A DNA stretch of 64,000 nucleotides from Pyrocephalus nanus (GCA_038380795.1 CM076268.1:731501-795500); one strand, 5' to 3'. Positions 22,891 through 35,044 are shown, numbered from the stretch's first letter. Notes: a model not told the origin generated them from the letters alone. Made by a program: numbers and translations.

Positions 22891-25807
22891 TAGGCACTGG
22901 ATTTCGAGGCTGTGTGTCACAAGGTCTGCTCTCTGTGCAGTACCAGATGCACTGCTCTCCACCCCTGAGCAGCAGCAGATAAAAGATCCAACTGTGCAGA
23001 GCTGCTTTGTTCAGGATTCAAACCTGACCTTCATCAAACACAGCAGTGCAGTGCGAGGGTTGAGCTGGAGATCACTGCACATACAGGAAGCAGATGGGAA
23101 GTCTGAATTTGTGTCTCAGAGGCAGCAGAGCACAGTGGGGCCATTTGCAGCACGTGTGCCTTGGCAACAAAATTCTTCCAGGCAGGGTAATTTGTGGGAG
23201 CTCTGCTGGTCTTACACCTTTCACGTTCATAATTCATATAAGAGGTGGAGAATTCCACTGAAGATCTCTTAGTGGCTTCATAGCAAAATCACAGCAAATC
23301 CTGTACCCCTGCTGCCCCCCAGCCCCACCCTGTGAGCACTTGTGAGCAGCACCCTCCTCTGCCCAGCCTGGAGCTGCAGAGAACAGGAAAGCTCAGCTCT
23401 CATCATTGTGGTCCAGAACCTCTGCCCCAAAGACAGAAACTAAAGAAAATCAAGGACATGAAAGATCACGGTCACAGAATTCAGAAGGCCTGATTAGGGG
23501 CTGTAGGAAATATTGCTGCAGTTCCTCAATAAATTAGGCTATTCTGACATAGAAATAGACCTAAAATTTAGCAAAGGTACCAGATGTTAGAGAAACTGTG
23601 GTCAGTCTTTGAATTCATACATATAACAGACACTGCAGCATTAAAACAACAGAAGCACTCATATCAGCTTGGGAACTCCAGCATAATTTAGTCTGAAGTT
23701 ATTCACAAACATTATCAATATTTCTGAGTTTACACTCGCACCTTTGACTGTTGACTTAAAGCATCTAGTCTGGTTCATACTACTGGAAGTGTTTACACTT
23801 TGGAATCTATTATGCATAGAAAAATTAGGGATTATCTTTGACCTGGGTCCTACATATTTTTATGCAAAACTAAATAATAGGGTTATTTGTTCATTTAATC
23901 AATTCCATATATTTGCCATAAGCAGGCTTGATTCTTCTGGGGTCGCAATCAACACCGTGCTTTTAGGAGGACATATGGTTTGACTGTTAACACAGACATC
24001 CCAGGCAGCATTCAAACAACCCTGGGCTCTCACCTCTCCTCAGGTTAGGAGCACTGCATGGTAAATCATTATATGGGAACATCAAAAGGAAAGTCACTGC
24101 TGGGGTAATCCAGGAGTGCTCAGCTCTTAAACGTGGAGGGATGTGTGTATTTCTTAGGAAGGAGAAAGGTAAACCACTCAATGTTCTACACTCAAACATG
24201 GCAAAAAGTGCTCAAAGCAATGAATGTCTGAGCCTGCAGGAGCTCTTGCAGACAGACACAGGCTCTCTGACCATCATGTCACTGGACAAAAGCTGACTCA
24301 GAGAGAACTATCATTTTGTGGCTGCTTGGAGTGCAGAAGTGGGAGGATGCAGAAGAACACAGCCTGTCTTTTGAGCCAGCAGAGCTGACCTCCTCCCCTG
24401 TGTCGTGCCCTGCAGCAGCACAGCTGCCTAAAGGCCAGCACTGCCTTGGTTTGGGTTAGAGATCTTTGCACCTAAAATTCTGCTTCACCTCACACTTGCC
24501 TCTTCCCAAACTTCATCCCAGTACACATGAATGGACCTGCTTATTTCATATGATATCTGCTTCAGAAGGCATCATCCACAGCTTTAAAAATTAATGATTG
24601 CTAATGACCTGTGGTCCAGGAATTGGAAGCTTAGAGAACTTCATGAATATCTTGGGATAATGAATTAATTCTCTTTTTCACAGTCTCTTTGGCATTGGTG
24701 GCGAAAGAGAAATGGAAAGGCAAAGAATGTAAAATTTATATATCCACTTAAATCTATAACTAAATGGCTTTAAGGAAAATGAAAGCATATTATTTCCTCT
24801 TAGAAGAATAAGAGTAGATTTGGTATGAGAACCAGAGATACCCCTTCTAATAAGGGATAGTTGATCAGTAATTCCTAGAAGTTAATGCATTTAAAGATTT
24901 GAATATCACACTGCAAAGAATTTGTCTGTTCCACTAACATATTTTGCAGAACTTGGAAGTCATGTTGGTGTCAACATCTTCATAAAGAGATGTAATTTTA
25001 TTGTTATTGGCAAATGCCTGGATGCTGGTGAGGGAAAAGGCATTTTTTCCAAATGTGAGGCAGAAAAGTAACAGTTAATGTAACAGATACCTACCACAAA
25101 CAACAGAGATCATCAACATTTAATGACTGGGGTAACCATATCCTCCTTCAGCTGATGGAGATTGTATAGAAGCAGATGGAGTAAAATGCTAGCAAACACT
25201 ATGTACCAAATGTAATAGCAGATGTGGAAGCTCATCAGGATTATGCCTTCGTGAGACTAATTGCCAGGGTGCCTGGAAGTTTTAACAAGCATCTTTCCTT
25301 CCCCCACCCCTTCTCCCTTTCAGCTAGTGCTTATATTTTATTTATTTATTTAGGTTTTAACACCTCCTCTTGTGATTTGCAGGCAAGAGGAATCAGTTTC
25401 AGTATCAGTACAATGCCTCATACAACACTCCTACAGCTGAACATCTGCTAGACAGAAGGCTGCTGGGAGCTCCTTGCCACTTGTGGGACTCTTTCTCATA
25501 GTTTGTGTGGCAGAAGTAAAGTATTTCAAGTATTTAAGGGCTCATGGGACACAGCAGAGAACAGGGAGTCTGTGAAGGTGCATAAGTTGGACAGAATCTC
25601 CACCAAAGTTGATGCAGCCCAGTGGGACCAGCCAAAGGCTCTTACCAAGCAGATGCTGGCCTGGCATCAGGACAGTGTTCAGAGGGAGCTGCTGACAGAG
25701 TTTGCTGCCCAGCATGGGCAGAACCAGACAGGTGTGTCCTGGAGAAGTAAGAAAGGCCTTTGAATTTTGTGCCTAGAGATTAAAACTTGGGTATAGAGAC
25801 AATCAGG

Positions 25808-25990
25808 GTATTAAAACACTGGCACAGTTTGTTCTGAAAGGTGGTGGATGCCAGACCCCTGGAAGTGTTCAAGGTCAGGTTGGATGGGGCTCTCAGTAAC
25901 CTGGGCTAGTTTAAGATCTCCCTGCCCACGGTGGGGAGGTTGGACTGGATGGCCTTTAAAGGTCCCTTCCAACCCAAACTGTCCCATGTT
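25808..25990 (+). mobile_element. CR1-type LINE, 3' end fragment
   Basis: The sequence runs from AACACTGGCACAG through GGTGGTGGATGCC, CTGGAAGTGTTCAAGGTCAG, GTTGGATGGGGCTCT, CCTGCCCA and TGGACTGGATGGCCTTTAAA to GGTCCCTTCCAACCCAAACT. This order is diagnostic of the last part of avian CR1 ORF2 plus the 3' UTR. The terminal octamer repeat is degraded (TGTCCCATGTTTG). CR1 elements are typically truncated at the 5' end by incomplete reverse transcription, as here. The copy cannot encode a protein. Sequence upstream (25503-25800) does not clearly belong to it. Confidence 0.9.
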
Positions 25991-26749
25991 TGAAAAAAAT
26001 GGAATGTGTGGAGGAGGAAAATGTTGCTCCTTCAGAAAGAGGGGATGTAGTTCATGATGTTTGGTGGAAGATGAGTGCATGAGAAAAGGAGAGGATGGCC
26101 TGGGAACCTAAAATCTCTGCCCAGAAGGAGAACAGTGTTGCTGCAGGAGGCTCTTAGGAGCTGGGCAGGCAGCTGGATTGCAGTGTGGTGGGAGAGTGCC
26201 CTGTCAAACAGCTCTAAAATAAAATCACTCCAGCAGCTTTGCCCTGCAGGGATGGTGTCCTCAGCAGGTCAGTTGGAGGCTGCATTTCCTCCACACCTTA
26301 CTGGGTGGCAAGGGAGGTTTCACAGTGAAACACAGGCTTTTGGGCACATTATGTGCAGGGGTCCCACTCCTTAATCTTCATCTGAAACAGGGAAAGAAAG
26401 AAAAATAAAGCTGATATATATTTTTTAGCAATAAATTGCAGGTGGGTACTCATTCCAAGGTGCAGGAGAAACTCCCCTGAGATCTGCAGGAGAGTCACAG
26501 GCTATTGAGTAGCAGAATACTGGCACAAAAATTACAGGAGCTGATGGAGTAGCACAGGGAGGAAGGGCGGGTGTAAAAGGAGCAGGCTGCTCTGTGGTGA
26601 CTTCAAAAACACAGCTAAAAGCGGGTGCAAGAATATGGACCAGTCAGAATGTGCTTTCCATTATAGCAATGTGCTTTCCACCCAGCTTCAGAAAAGGAAG
26701 CTGGAAAGCTGGAACTGACTGCAGGGGAAAAGAGAAAAGTAATGTTTGA
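25991..26749. other. Single-copy DNA between the two CR1 fragments
   Basis: No gene is visible. A small partial tandem duplication with a period of about 20 bases (AATGTGCTTTCCA twice, near 26648-26681) is present. The rest is purine-rich mixed sequence. Confidence 0.5.
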
Positions 26750-27268
26750 GGAAAGTACTTTTAAGGAAGGGACCTTAAAGACCATTTAGTCCAAAGCCCC
26801 CAGTGATGGGTAGAGACACCTTCCACTACACCAGGTTCTTCAAAGCCAGTCAACCTGGCCTTGTACTCCTCGAGGATGAAGCATCCACAGCTTCTCAAGA
26901 CAAACTGTGCCAGTGTTTTACTACCCTCAAAATGAAGAATTTCTTCCTAATATCTTATCTAAACGTTCCCTCTGTCACTTTGAAGACATTCTCCCTTGTC
27001 CTATCTCTCCATTCCCTTGTTAAAAGCCCCTCTCCAGCTCCCTTGGACCCCCTTTAGGCACTGCAAGTTGCTGTAGGGTGTTCTTGGAGCCTTCTTTTTC
27101 AGCAGGCTGAACAACCCCACACTCTCAGCTGGTCTCCAGAGCTCCAGCCCTCTGACCAGCTCTGTGACCTCCTCTGGACTCACTCCAGCAGGTCCACACC
27201 CTTCCCATGCCGGGGCTGCAGGGCAGGGCACAGCAGTCTGGCTGGGGTCTCACAAAAGAGGAGTAGAT
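26750..27268 (-). mobile_element. CR1-type LINE, 5'-truncated, end of ORF2 plus 3' UTR
   Basis: Read on the - strand, the order is GCTGGTCAGAGGGCTGGAGC, GGGGTTGTTCAGCCTG, GATAGGACAAGG, TTAGGAAGAAATTCTTC, AAAACACTGGCACAG, GAAGGTGTCTCTACCCATCA and GGTCTTTAAGGTCCCTTCC. This is the end of CR1 ORF2 followed by the 3' UTR. The - strand frame at 27001-27231 keeps a degenerate VRGLELWRPAESVGLFSLLK, matching the conserved C-terminal 'RGLE...LGLFSLEKRR' region of the CR1 reverse-transcriptase protein. Frame breaks and divergence show an old, dead copy. The 3' end lies at the low-coordinate side (about 26750). It points opposite to the CR1 copy 0.76 kb to the left. Confidence 0.92.
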
Positions 27269-30232
27269 GGATGGCTACAAATAAACCCCACTGCTGTATA
27301 ATGGGGATATCTCAATTTACAGCTCCAGAAACTTGAAGTGGCATTTCCTCCATTCCCTATCTCTGCTGGAAGATTCAGGATTTCACCCAGGCGAGGCTGG
27401 ATTGTGCTTATCAGCAGCTCAAGGCTTTCTGTCTCAGTGAGAGTAGTCAAAGATCTAAATGTAACTTTGTATTTAACCAAAGAGAAAATAAACCAGGAGT
27501 GGTATCTGTGAAAATAAAACCTTCCAGCTGAGATCAGGCAGTAAGGGAGGCTGTGATCCTGTTGCCAGCAGGACAGAGGTGCAGCCTCTGGAAGCAGCTG
27601 GGGGGCCAGGGAACAAGGCTGGGGGTCTGGGGGCAGGGGGTTAACAGGCTGGGACCATCCTGGAGTCTTCTGGTGGAGTAATTCCTTCCCTGTGTGTGCT
27701 GCATGGGTGTTCGTGGCACCCACCAGCTCTGAGCTGTGCCAAGGGGCAAGGACACAGTTCCTGTGGTGGGGAGGGAGAATTCCCAGGGAGCAGAGCCCAG
27801 TCCTGGCCATGGGGCAGCCACCCCCTGCAGATCCACCTGCAGTCAGCAGGGCTTGGTTTTTGTAAAAACCACTTGCCATGTGTTCGTGGGCTTACAGGTA
27901 ACAAAGCACAAAGGAAGGACTTCTTAGTTTACCTAAGAACTATATATTTTTTTAATTTTATTTTTGGTGGATTTATCTCTCATATGCTCCTGTCAGTGAT
28001 GTAGAAGCATGTAAGTGCACTTAATAATGTTCTCTCAAGCAGATTTCTCAGCATTTAGTTCAGAGAATTCATCATCTCCAAAAGCAGGTAAGTTTGTGAA
28101 GCTAAACCCTCAGAAGTTCATTCAGAACAATGTAGTCTCAATCCATTTTCCAGGTTAGCAGACTTGGAAAGACTCAGGGTTTTTTCCTGCAGCTGTTTGT
28201 GTAGCCCATGAAATGATTTGTGCATTTGTGTCACCAAACAAATGCTCTGGTGCCTCTTCAGTAACGAATGGTCTGGGATGATGAATCTCCATTTGCAGTC
28301 AGACAAGCACGTGATGCTGGTGCATGTTATAGCATGATGTAAGAGCCCAACTCTGTCCTGCACAAAACCCAGTAAAAATAAACTGCATCTTTGGGGTTAC
28401 CTTTCCAAGCTAAACTAAGAAAAATTAATGAATGTGGTTCCATGGCCAGGATTTAACATGCAATAGAATTTTTTTTAAAAAAATACCCAGGAGTCTTCAG
28501 GCTGATGTGGTATTACGCCTTCACTGGTCTTAATATTATTTTTTTTCTGTCTCATTTTAGGTTATTCTCTAGTGTTTATTATTAATTCAAATTCTCACTA
28601 TTAAAGGGAAGATATTATCCATATGGTTGACGTGCTGCTCAGTATGTTCATAAGTTCTCCAACGTTTTGATTAACACTGACAGAAACCCCTTTGAAAACA
28701 TATGGCCCTATATACATCCTGTCATTTCTAATAATAGGGTACATTCTTCAGCACACTTTCTTAAGAAGATGAATTCAGTCATATTTTAGAAACATGCTAA
28801 TACTTTGTTAATTAGTCCTTTGAGGTCAGGGGGAAAGAAAAGACTGAATGAAAATAAACTTTTCCTTGAACAGACACCATGAGCACTGAAGATATTTTGT
28901 GCAGCAGAAAAACGTGATATCTATGAGTAATGGTCTCTATATACAGCCAGATTTCTTAAACCAATTAGCTTTTGGCATATTCCTGAAGATATTCATGCTC
29001 TGTTTGATATGCCAGACCCTTAAAGCTTTGGCATGTAGACTGATCTGGATGCTCATTTCACTGATTAGGTCAGTATTTTATTTCTGGTGTTGAATTCCCA
29101 TATTTATACCAATTGTTTCCCTTTTCTGACACCTTTGGGATATCATAGGATCTCAGCACTCTTTCCCCTTACACAGACAGGTCTGATACCAAATCTAGTA
29201 GAGATATTGTTGGCTTGTGCAGTGACATGGCACATTATATGTTAGAATTTAGCTCCAGAGACTATTTCCACCAAGCCTATTCTGCTGGGGTGTTCATCCA
29301 TTCCTTTCTCCATGACTGTGGAAATTCTCATCCCCATGGTCTCCTTTGTTTTTGTTCAGAGAGAAGCTGCTCAGACACATATTCTTTACCATGATACTTT
29401 AGGATGTGACTGTGCAGGAATCAGTCAGCTAATCTGCTTGGAAACTCTGCAGCACAATAACAAATGTATTTGTAGAGGGCGAGATATCAATATTTTGTGT
29501 TAGAGACCTCAATATTTTCATACAGCTCACACATGTTCAAAATATACCTACTCAGGTTCTTTCCACCCAAAGATGCAGGATTAGAGTTAATGCAGATGAA
29601 TAGTGATTCTAAAATGGTGAAACTGTTACTGTGATCTCAGCCAGCATCTTACTTTCATTTCTTACTTTCCCCCTTTCCTCCTGGAGTAAAACCTACACAC
29701 AAAAGATTTGATTCTCAAGAAGAAATTCAAAGAGGACTAGATTTCCCCATCCCCTCTTTTCTTCCCTGTCTCCTTCCCCTCTGCTTGCTCCTGCTCTTTT
29801 TCCTTTGGGAAAAGTCCCAGTCTGGGCTACATCAGTGAAACATTTCTGGGCAAAGAGCCACGAGTCCTTATGAAACTCCATCTCTGTTACTGCAGATAGA
29901 TTTCTCTGAGCCCATCAAATCCCTCCTGGTCTAGATTCCTCTCAATACATCCAGTGAAATGCATGGCCTTTGTCTGTAGGGAGCTGGGTAGAAACAGCCA
30001 GGTGTGACTGCAAGATCTTTTCAGCTCCCACCCAAATCTTCCTCATCCCACAGAGAGCAGCTCTTCCACATCTTGTCTTGTGAAGTCAAGGCAAAATAGA
30101 AGCCATATAAACCTCCTGTACCCTTTGTCTACTCTAACATGCAGGGGAATGGTGTTTACACAGGTAATGACACCCAACCAAACACCTCCCGTGAAATGGA
30201 ATATCATCTTGCACATGTAATATCCTTTTTAG

Positions 30233-30315
30233 GACCCAATGGAAAAAAGAATGAAACACCTCTAATGGAAGTCAGAAGAGTAATTCAGAGCTCATCTACA
30301 AAAAAAGAAAGTAAG
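30233..30315 (+). other. Weak candidate exon (83 bp)
   Basis: An acceptor-like TATCCTTTTTAG precedes 30233 and a near-consensus donor, AAG/GTAAGA, follows 30315. One frame reads GPNGKKNETPLMEVRRVIQS, then SSTKKESK, without a stop. The peptide matches nothing I recognise. Acceptor-donor pairs like this arise by chance many times in 64 kb, so this is recorded only as the cleanest pair I noticed. A lncRNA exon is an alternative. Confidence 0.12.
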
Positions 30316-30856
30316 GTAAGATCATAAGAAGAGTAGTACAAGAACTGGAATAGGTTGGAAACCTCCAACGCTGATGGAAAATCAAAATAATTGCAAAACT
30401 CTGAGCAGTCAAAATCATATTTAGTTTTGTTGCCAAAGTTGTACACTTTCTGTTAACATTTTTTGCCTGTTGTACTGGGTTTCAAGAGCAGCCCAAGTTT
30501 TGTTCAAGCCCTGTCATTCAGATAAAATATGCTCTGTTACGCTTGGTTTTTCTCAGGTATTTTGTACCTGCCTTTTTGGAGCTGCCCCTCCTCCCTTTTT
30601 CAGAGCTGGGGAGCCATGAATTGCAGAGCAGTAACATGCAGCTGCCCTGCAGATAGCTACTGACTGCCCTTAAAACTGTGCCCGTGCTGTGCCGTTTATC
30701 TCACGATACTCCTTAAATTACAATACTGTCATTTCACTTTTCTTTTTCTTCGGTTCTACATTATTTAAACTGCTGCACATGATACTGAAAACTTGGGAGA
30801 CTGTTATCAGTTTAGGAAAAGGGTATTAAATGGAAAAGATTAAGATTTTGGCTTGG

Positions 30857-30925
30857 GTCCAGCAGGCACTTAAATGCATGAGTAACTTTACTCCCATGAG
30901 TAGTGTCTTTGAGGCCAGTGGGAGC
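30857..30925. repeat. Relic of ancient amniote palindromic repeat
   Basis: GTCCAGCAGGCACTTAAATG, then CATGAGTAACTTTACTC, CCATGAGTAGT, a diverged middle and GGCCAGTGGGA reproduce the order of a well-represented old amniote palindromic repeat (…CAGCAAAGCACTTAAGCATG…AACTTTACTCATGTGAGTAGT…TTCAATGGGA…). This is the best preserved relic of the class here. I cannot give its database name with certainty. Confidence 0.55.
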
Positions 30926-33644
30926 AGCCATGCGTGGAGGAGCACATGTCTGGGTGGGTGCAGCACCAAAACTGGGGCCTGTGAGCAGCTCCACGGGTGT
31001 GCTCACGGGACATGAATGCTCTCTACATGTTCACTGCACCTTTTCCCGGTGTCAGGGCTTTATTGGGACGTTATTGGGTTTTTTTCCCCTCTGAAATAGT
31101 TTGTTGGAAATGGAAGGCTCGGGTTTTTCAGTCTTCCAGCAGCACAGAATGCATATTTTACTGTAAGCCACAGTGCTTGGAAATGCCCAGCCAGGTTCTT
31201 TTCAGACTGTCAGAAAAGGCAGTGAGGCACCTGAATGAGGATTCCTAAAGCCTGGCCTGATTCAGCACAGCACCCTGCAGGCAGAACATCTACAGACCCA
31301 TCCACAGCCCGTGTCACCAGGGCTGTGCAAAATTAAACTCAACATGAATGGCTGAAGGCAGCAGATTGACCTGACCTTGCTGTGTCCCTCTCAGGATGCA
31401 GTAACAGTGCAGGTTGTTTTTTGTTTGGTCAGTCTATTTTTAGTTTAACTTTTTAGTTCCTACATTGAAAATCACCACCAGTTCATACACACTCAAGGAG
31501 CACAAGGCACTGAACTGATTTTCCTATGACAATATATATTTCTGAAATGCATTAGTCTTATATCCAGCTGGCTGACTCAGGACCAAAATAAAATCAATGT
31601 GCCTACAAAACTTATTTCTAAGGGTGATGAAGCTCCCTGCTAGGGATTGCAGTGCCTAATTTGCCAGATATTTGTTTCCTAGCTATTATTGCCTGCTGAA
31701 TATTTTAAATCCATTGTAATCCAATATTCAGGCCAAGTCTAAAATAAACCTTTTTTTTTTTTCTTTTAATCATTTTCTTAAAAGATATTTTTGTCTTCAA
31801 TCTTCCATTTCAATCTTGGCCTTTTAAAAGGCCATCTTAAACTTTAAAAGCAGCCTTAATTACTAGACATTTTGTCTCCTACTTGGCAACATAATACAAG
31901 ATGAGGAAACTGGATGCAGAGTCTATAAATTTGTAGCACCATCCAGAAGAGGCAATAGGATGTTACATTCAGTTAAAAGTAGGAAACCATTTATATGAAG
32001 GCCCAGTAACAGATTTTTGTAGCCCATTTTTCAGGTGTAAAAGCAGTAGCTCAGGTTTTCTAAAGTTGGCTAAAGGCAGAAGCATATTGACTAATTTTTA
32101 AACAGCAGTCAATAGACCTGGTGCTTTATTTTGAAAATAGGATTTTGAAGGATTTGGGGTTTATGTAAATACTTGTCTGGTGAGAGCTGTATGCTTCCAT
32201 CTGCATCTTTAGAGCAATTAGCTAACTAACTACCTTTGAAAAAAAAAAAAAAAAAGATAGCCTTTTCATTAGCTCATATGAAGAAAGTAAAGGAATTCAA
32301 TGTAATGTAATTCTCTAGTTAGAGAATACCACTAATTCAATTCCCACAGTCCAAATCCTATGTGCAGTGTTAAAAAGGTTAGTGGAACTGGAATTTAATG
32401 AGTTATGGCCCATGTCCTATTTATAGAAAGATTACTTGCTTTCAGTAGCAAGGAAAAAAAATGATGAATCATTAAAAAAAATATTTTTGTCATAACATCT
32501 GTAAATAGTGACAAAGATGGAAAGAAATCTTGTAAGCGAGAGAGGACTGATGTCAATAAAAATACCAGCAGTCATATCTTCCTGCTCTCCTGAAGTTTGC
32601 TAACACTTAGAAATGGGGTGGGCAGTGAGATCTGCTGTGTCCCAGGTTGCTGTTCCCTGTGTCTTGTTCCAGGAGGAAGATGGAGACAGGGTATTTACAG
32701 CTGTAATAGGATTCCCTCCTTCACAACACCTATTTAGCTACCAAATCTTGCTGTATCTTAAAGGAATTACTGACTTATAGGAGTCATTAACCTTTTTGCT
32801 CTGCTTCACAGTTTTAAAGCATTTTCTTTTCTTAGCCCATGGGGTGACAGAGAAGTGCACACATTGCATGGTGAGGCCTGAGAAAAAGCCCTAGTGATCA
32901 TTTTTGGAAAAAACATGTAAGAAATTGTGACACATTGTCTTATCCCTTCCACTGAGTTTAGCTGGCTTTAGGGATTTGGGAGTGGATTTAAACAAGGCTT
33001 TTAAAATAAATGTTCAGTTTTTAAAACACTGAGGTGTGAGGTCTGGTGGTGGCCATAAGCTGTTGAGGAAGTTGTGACTATCTGCAGTGCCCTGCCACGC
33101 ACCACAGTTTGAAATGCACTTGTTTGTGCAGGTCAAGAGATGGCTGGCGAAAACAAGAGGCAGAATTAATTTTATTTATACAGCCAATGTCATCAGTACT
33201 GGCTGTGCATTGGGCAGTAGAAAAATTCATCTGTCTCACCTTTCTGAATGTACAGTTTCAGGGGGTCACCACATCCTCACAGTATATTTTTGCTGCACAA
33301 TATCTGCCTTGGTGGTGAGGGTTTCCCCAGCTCCTCTGCAAAGGTTTTTCTGTGCAGACAGCATGTAGGACACATGCACTGTGTGTGATCTGCATGTGCC
33401 TGGCACAGCAGGGATGCAGGGATGGCACTGAAATGCCAGAATTCCCCGGGGTCTCAGAGGACGTGGCAGAGAGAGATGGGAGGAGTGCACAGAAGGCAGC
33501 AGGAGGAGGAGGAGCTGCAGAGCCCACGGGTGGGTGCCCCTGGTGCTTGCTGCAGAAATTCACTCCACAGATTGGGCATCATCTTGTTCGTAAAGCACTG
33601 CCCCTGGATTGTGCTGGATTATTTGTGACCCTGCCCATGTGCCC

Positions 33645-33820
33645 AGGGAGGAGCAAGGGAGAAGGGAGCAGGAGGAAGGGAGAAGGTGCAGGACAAAGGG
33701 AGCAGGGTGCAGGAGGAAGGGAGAAGGGTGCAGGAGCAAGGGAGAAGGGTGCAGGAGCAAGGGAGAAGGGTGCAGGATGAAGGGAGAAGGGTGCAGGACA
33801 AAGGGAGCGGGGTGCAGGAG
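33645..33820. repeat. 21-bp minisatellite, about 8 copies, purine-rich
   Basis: The repeat is AAGGGAGAAGGGTGCAGGAG plus one base, with variants (GGACAA, GGATGA, GGAGGA and GAGCAGG/GAGCGGG). The first copies are shorter and more diverged; the central copies are nearly identical. The period is a multiple of 3, so frames on both strands stay open (a 7-residue REKGAGA-type cycle on +). This is an effect of the repeat. The + strand is about 85-90% purine, which favours unusual DNA structure. Confidence 0.93.
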
Positions 33821-34079
33821 CACTCACACACTCCACTTTAAGCACCTCATTTACTTTCTGCTTGGCAGTCATGCTGCTTTATCTAATCACAGGAGAGGGA
33901 TTTGCTGCTGCAAAGGGCAACTCCAAGCAGCTGTGTCAGGTCCTGGAGCTGCATTGCCCCCTGAGTGACAGCTGTCAAGAGATTTGTCACCAACACCAGC
34001 GAGCCCAGGACGCTCCCAAACACCGCTCATTGAACAGAAAGCCTTCCAGTAGAGCAGCTTTGATGATGGAAGACAAGAT

Positions 34080-34560
34080 TTGATTTGGCTTCTACATTAA
34101 GTCCATGATAGTGTTAATCCCATAAAAATATAAAACATCCAGAATTTCTCTCTAATAATTGTAAACACTGCTTCCTTTGTCAACTTTTTGATTTATTGGA
34201 ACTTATTATAGAGCTAGACTTTATTGTATTTGCTTATGATACCACAGTAATCTTTTCCCAGGCTTTCACTTTATTTTGTTACATTTATCTAGCAAGCCAG
34301 ATTCACACTCCCACAGTAACCATATGGAGAAAAGCCACAAAAGCTGTTAAGTACATTTAATTACTGTTTTGATGAGCTCATATTTTAATTATGTTTATTG
34401 ATTCTGTGTGTGTTGAAATAGTTTTAGCATTTCAAGAAAAAAAAATGGAATCAATATACTGTAATTACTGGGCATTTTATAATTTTTCTGTGTAATTAAA
34501 ACTTTCATATAATATTTTTAACACTTTTTGCTAATCCTTCAGCTGTGATTGGCTGCATTT
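34080..34560. promoter_or_regulatory. Candidate conserved non-coding element
   Basis: About 480 bases of non-repetitive AT-rich DNA with many TAAT-type cores, TTGATTTATTGG and an ATTGGCTG CCAAT-box-like site near 34547-34554. It lacks simple-repeat structure, which argues against random AT-rich drift. The regulatory role is inferred. Confidence 0.25.
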
Positions 34561-35014
34561 CCTCTATGTTTAGGTGAGCTTTAATTTTCTTTCTTCCACG
34601 ATGTGAGGCTAAGTTCAGGGCTGAACATCATTTCCATCAAATACTTTCCTTCCCCTTAGACCTTCTTAGGAAATAAAAAATAACATGCATATGGTATTTA
34701 CTAACACACCACCAGTTGTGACACATGGATGCATCTTCCCCTCGGAGCTGTCATGAGGGTGCTTGCTATCATTGTGTAACAGCTTGATGAGCAAGGCAGC
34801 CAGGAAAGAGGCTCTTCCCAGTGTGACTGTCACTGTCCTGCCTCGTCACAGCAGCTGGAATTTTATCGAAAATGCTAAAACATATTATTGACTTTAAAAA
34901 AATCTGCTCAAGTAAACAAAATGATGTCAGGCTGTTGTCAGGCTTTTTAAATGAAATTTTCCCGTGGATAGGTCTAAACTTTTGGATTATTTAAAATGGC
35001 AGATGTAAATACAT

Positions 35015-35044
35015 GTGGGCCTGATCCTCCAGTGATATCACTGG
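35015..35044. repeat. Ancient-repeat relic with a perfect 16-bp palindrome
   Basis: GTGGGCCTGATCCT is the typical terminal phrase of an old amniote dispersed repeat. It runs directly into CCAGTGATATCACTGG (35029-35044), a perfect 16-base palindrome. The palindromic centre may be a shrunken remnant of the repeat's own inverted structure. Confidence 0.4.

Larger units (their letters stand above)
19825..25807. other. Single-copy non-coding DNA
   Basis: No gene is supported. 20085-20280 is AT-rich with a near-palindrome at 20206-20227 (ATTCCATAAATATATATGGA plus AT), resembling a MEF2/CArG-like site. A T-run and (TTG)n tract lies at about 22152-22184. 23460-24000 and 24580-24730 are AT-rich with conserved-element texture. 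25503-25763 holds an unrecognised 86-codon frame just upstream of a CR1 copy. Confidence 0.5.
27269..33644. other. Single-copy non-coding DNA, AT-rich with GC-rich island at 27.5-27.9 kb
   Basis: 27530-27900 is GC-rich, which leaves a 209-codon - strand frame (27250-27879) open; it has no recognisable domain. AT-rich blocks with conserved-element texture lie at 28600-28860, 30640-30800, 31660-31760 and 31860-32120. Homopolymers: T12 (31751-31762) and A17 (32239-32255). A pyrimidine tract lies at 29749-29805. A possible small exon (30233-30315) and an ancient-repeat relic (30857-30925) are listed separately. Confidence 0.5.

Noticed and set aside
27250..27879. 209-codon - strand frame as a gene
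   Set aside because: It lies in a GC-rich patch where stops are rare, runs to the edge of a dead CR1 copy, overlaps open frames on + and has no recognisable domain.
30340..30375. CR1 3' end (AATAGGTTGGAAACCTCC)
   Set aside because: The match is too short and there is no CR1 sequence on either side.
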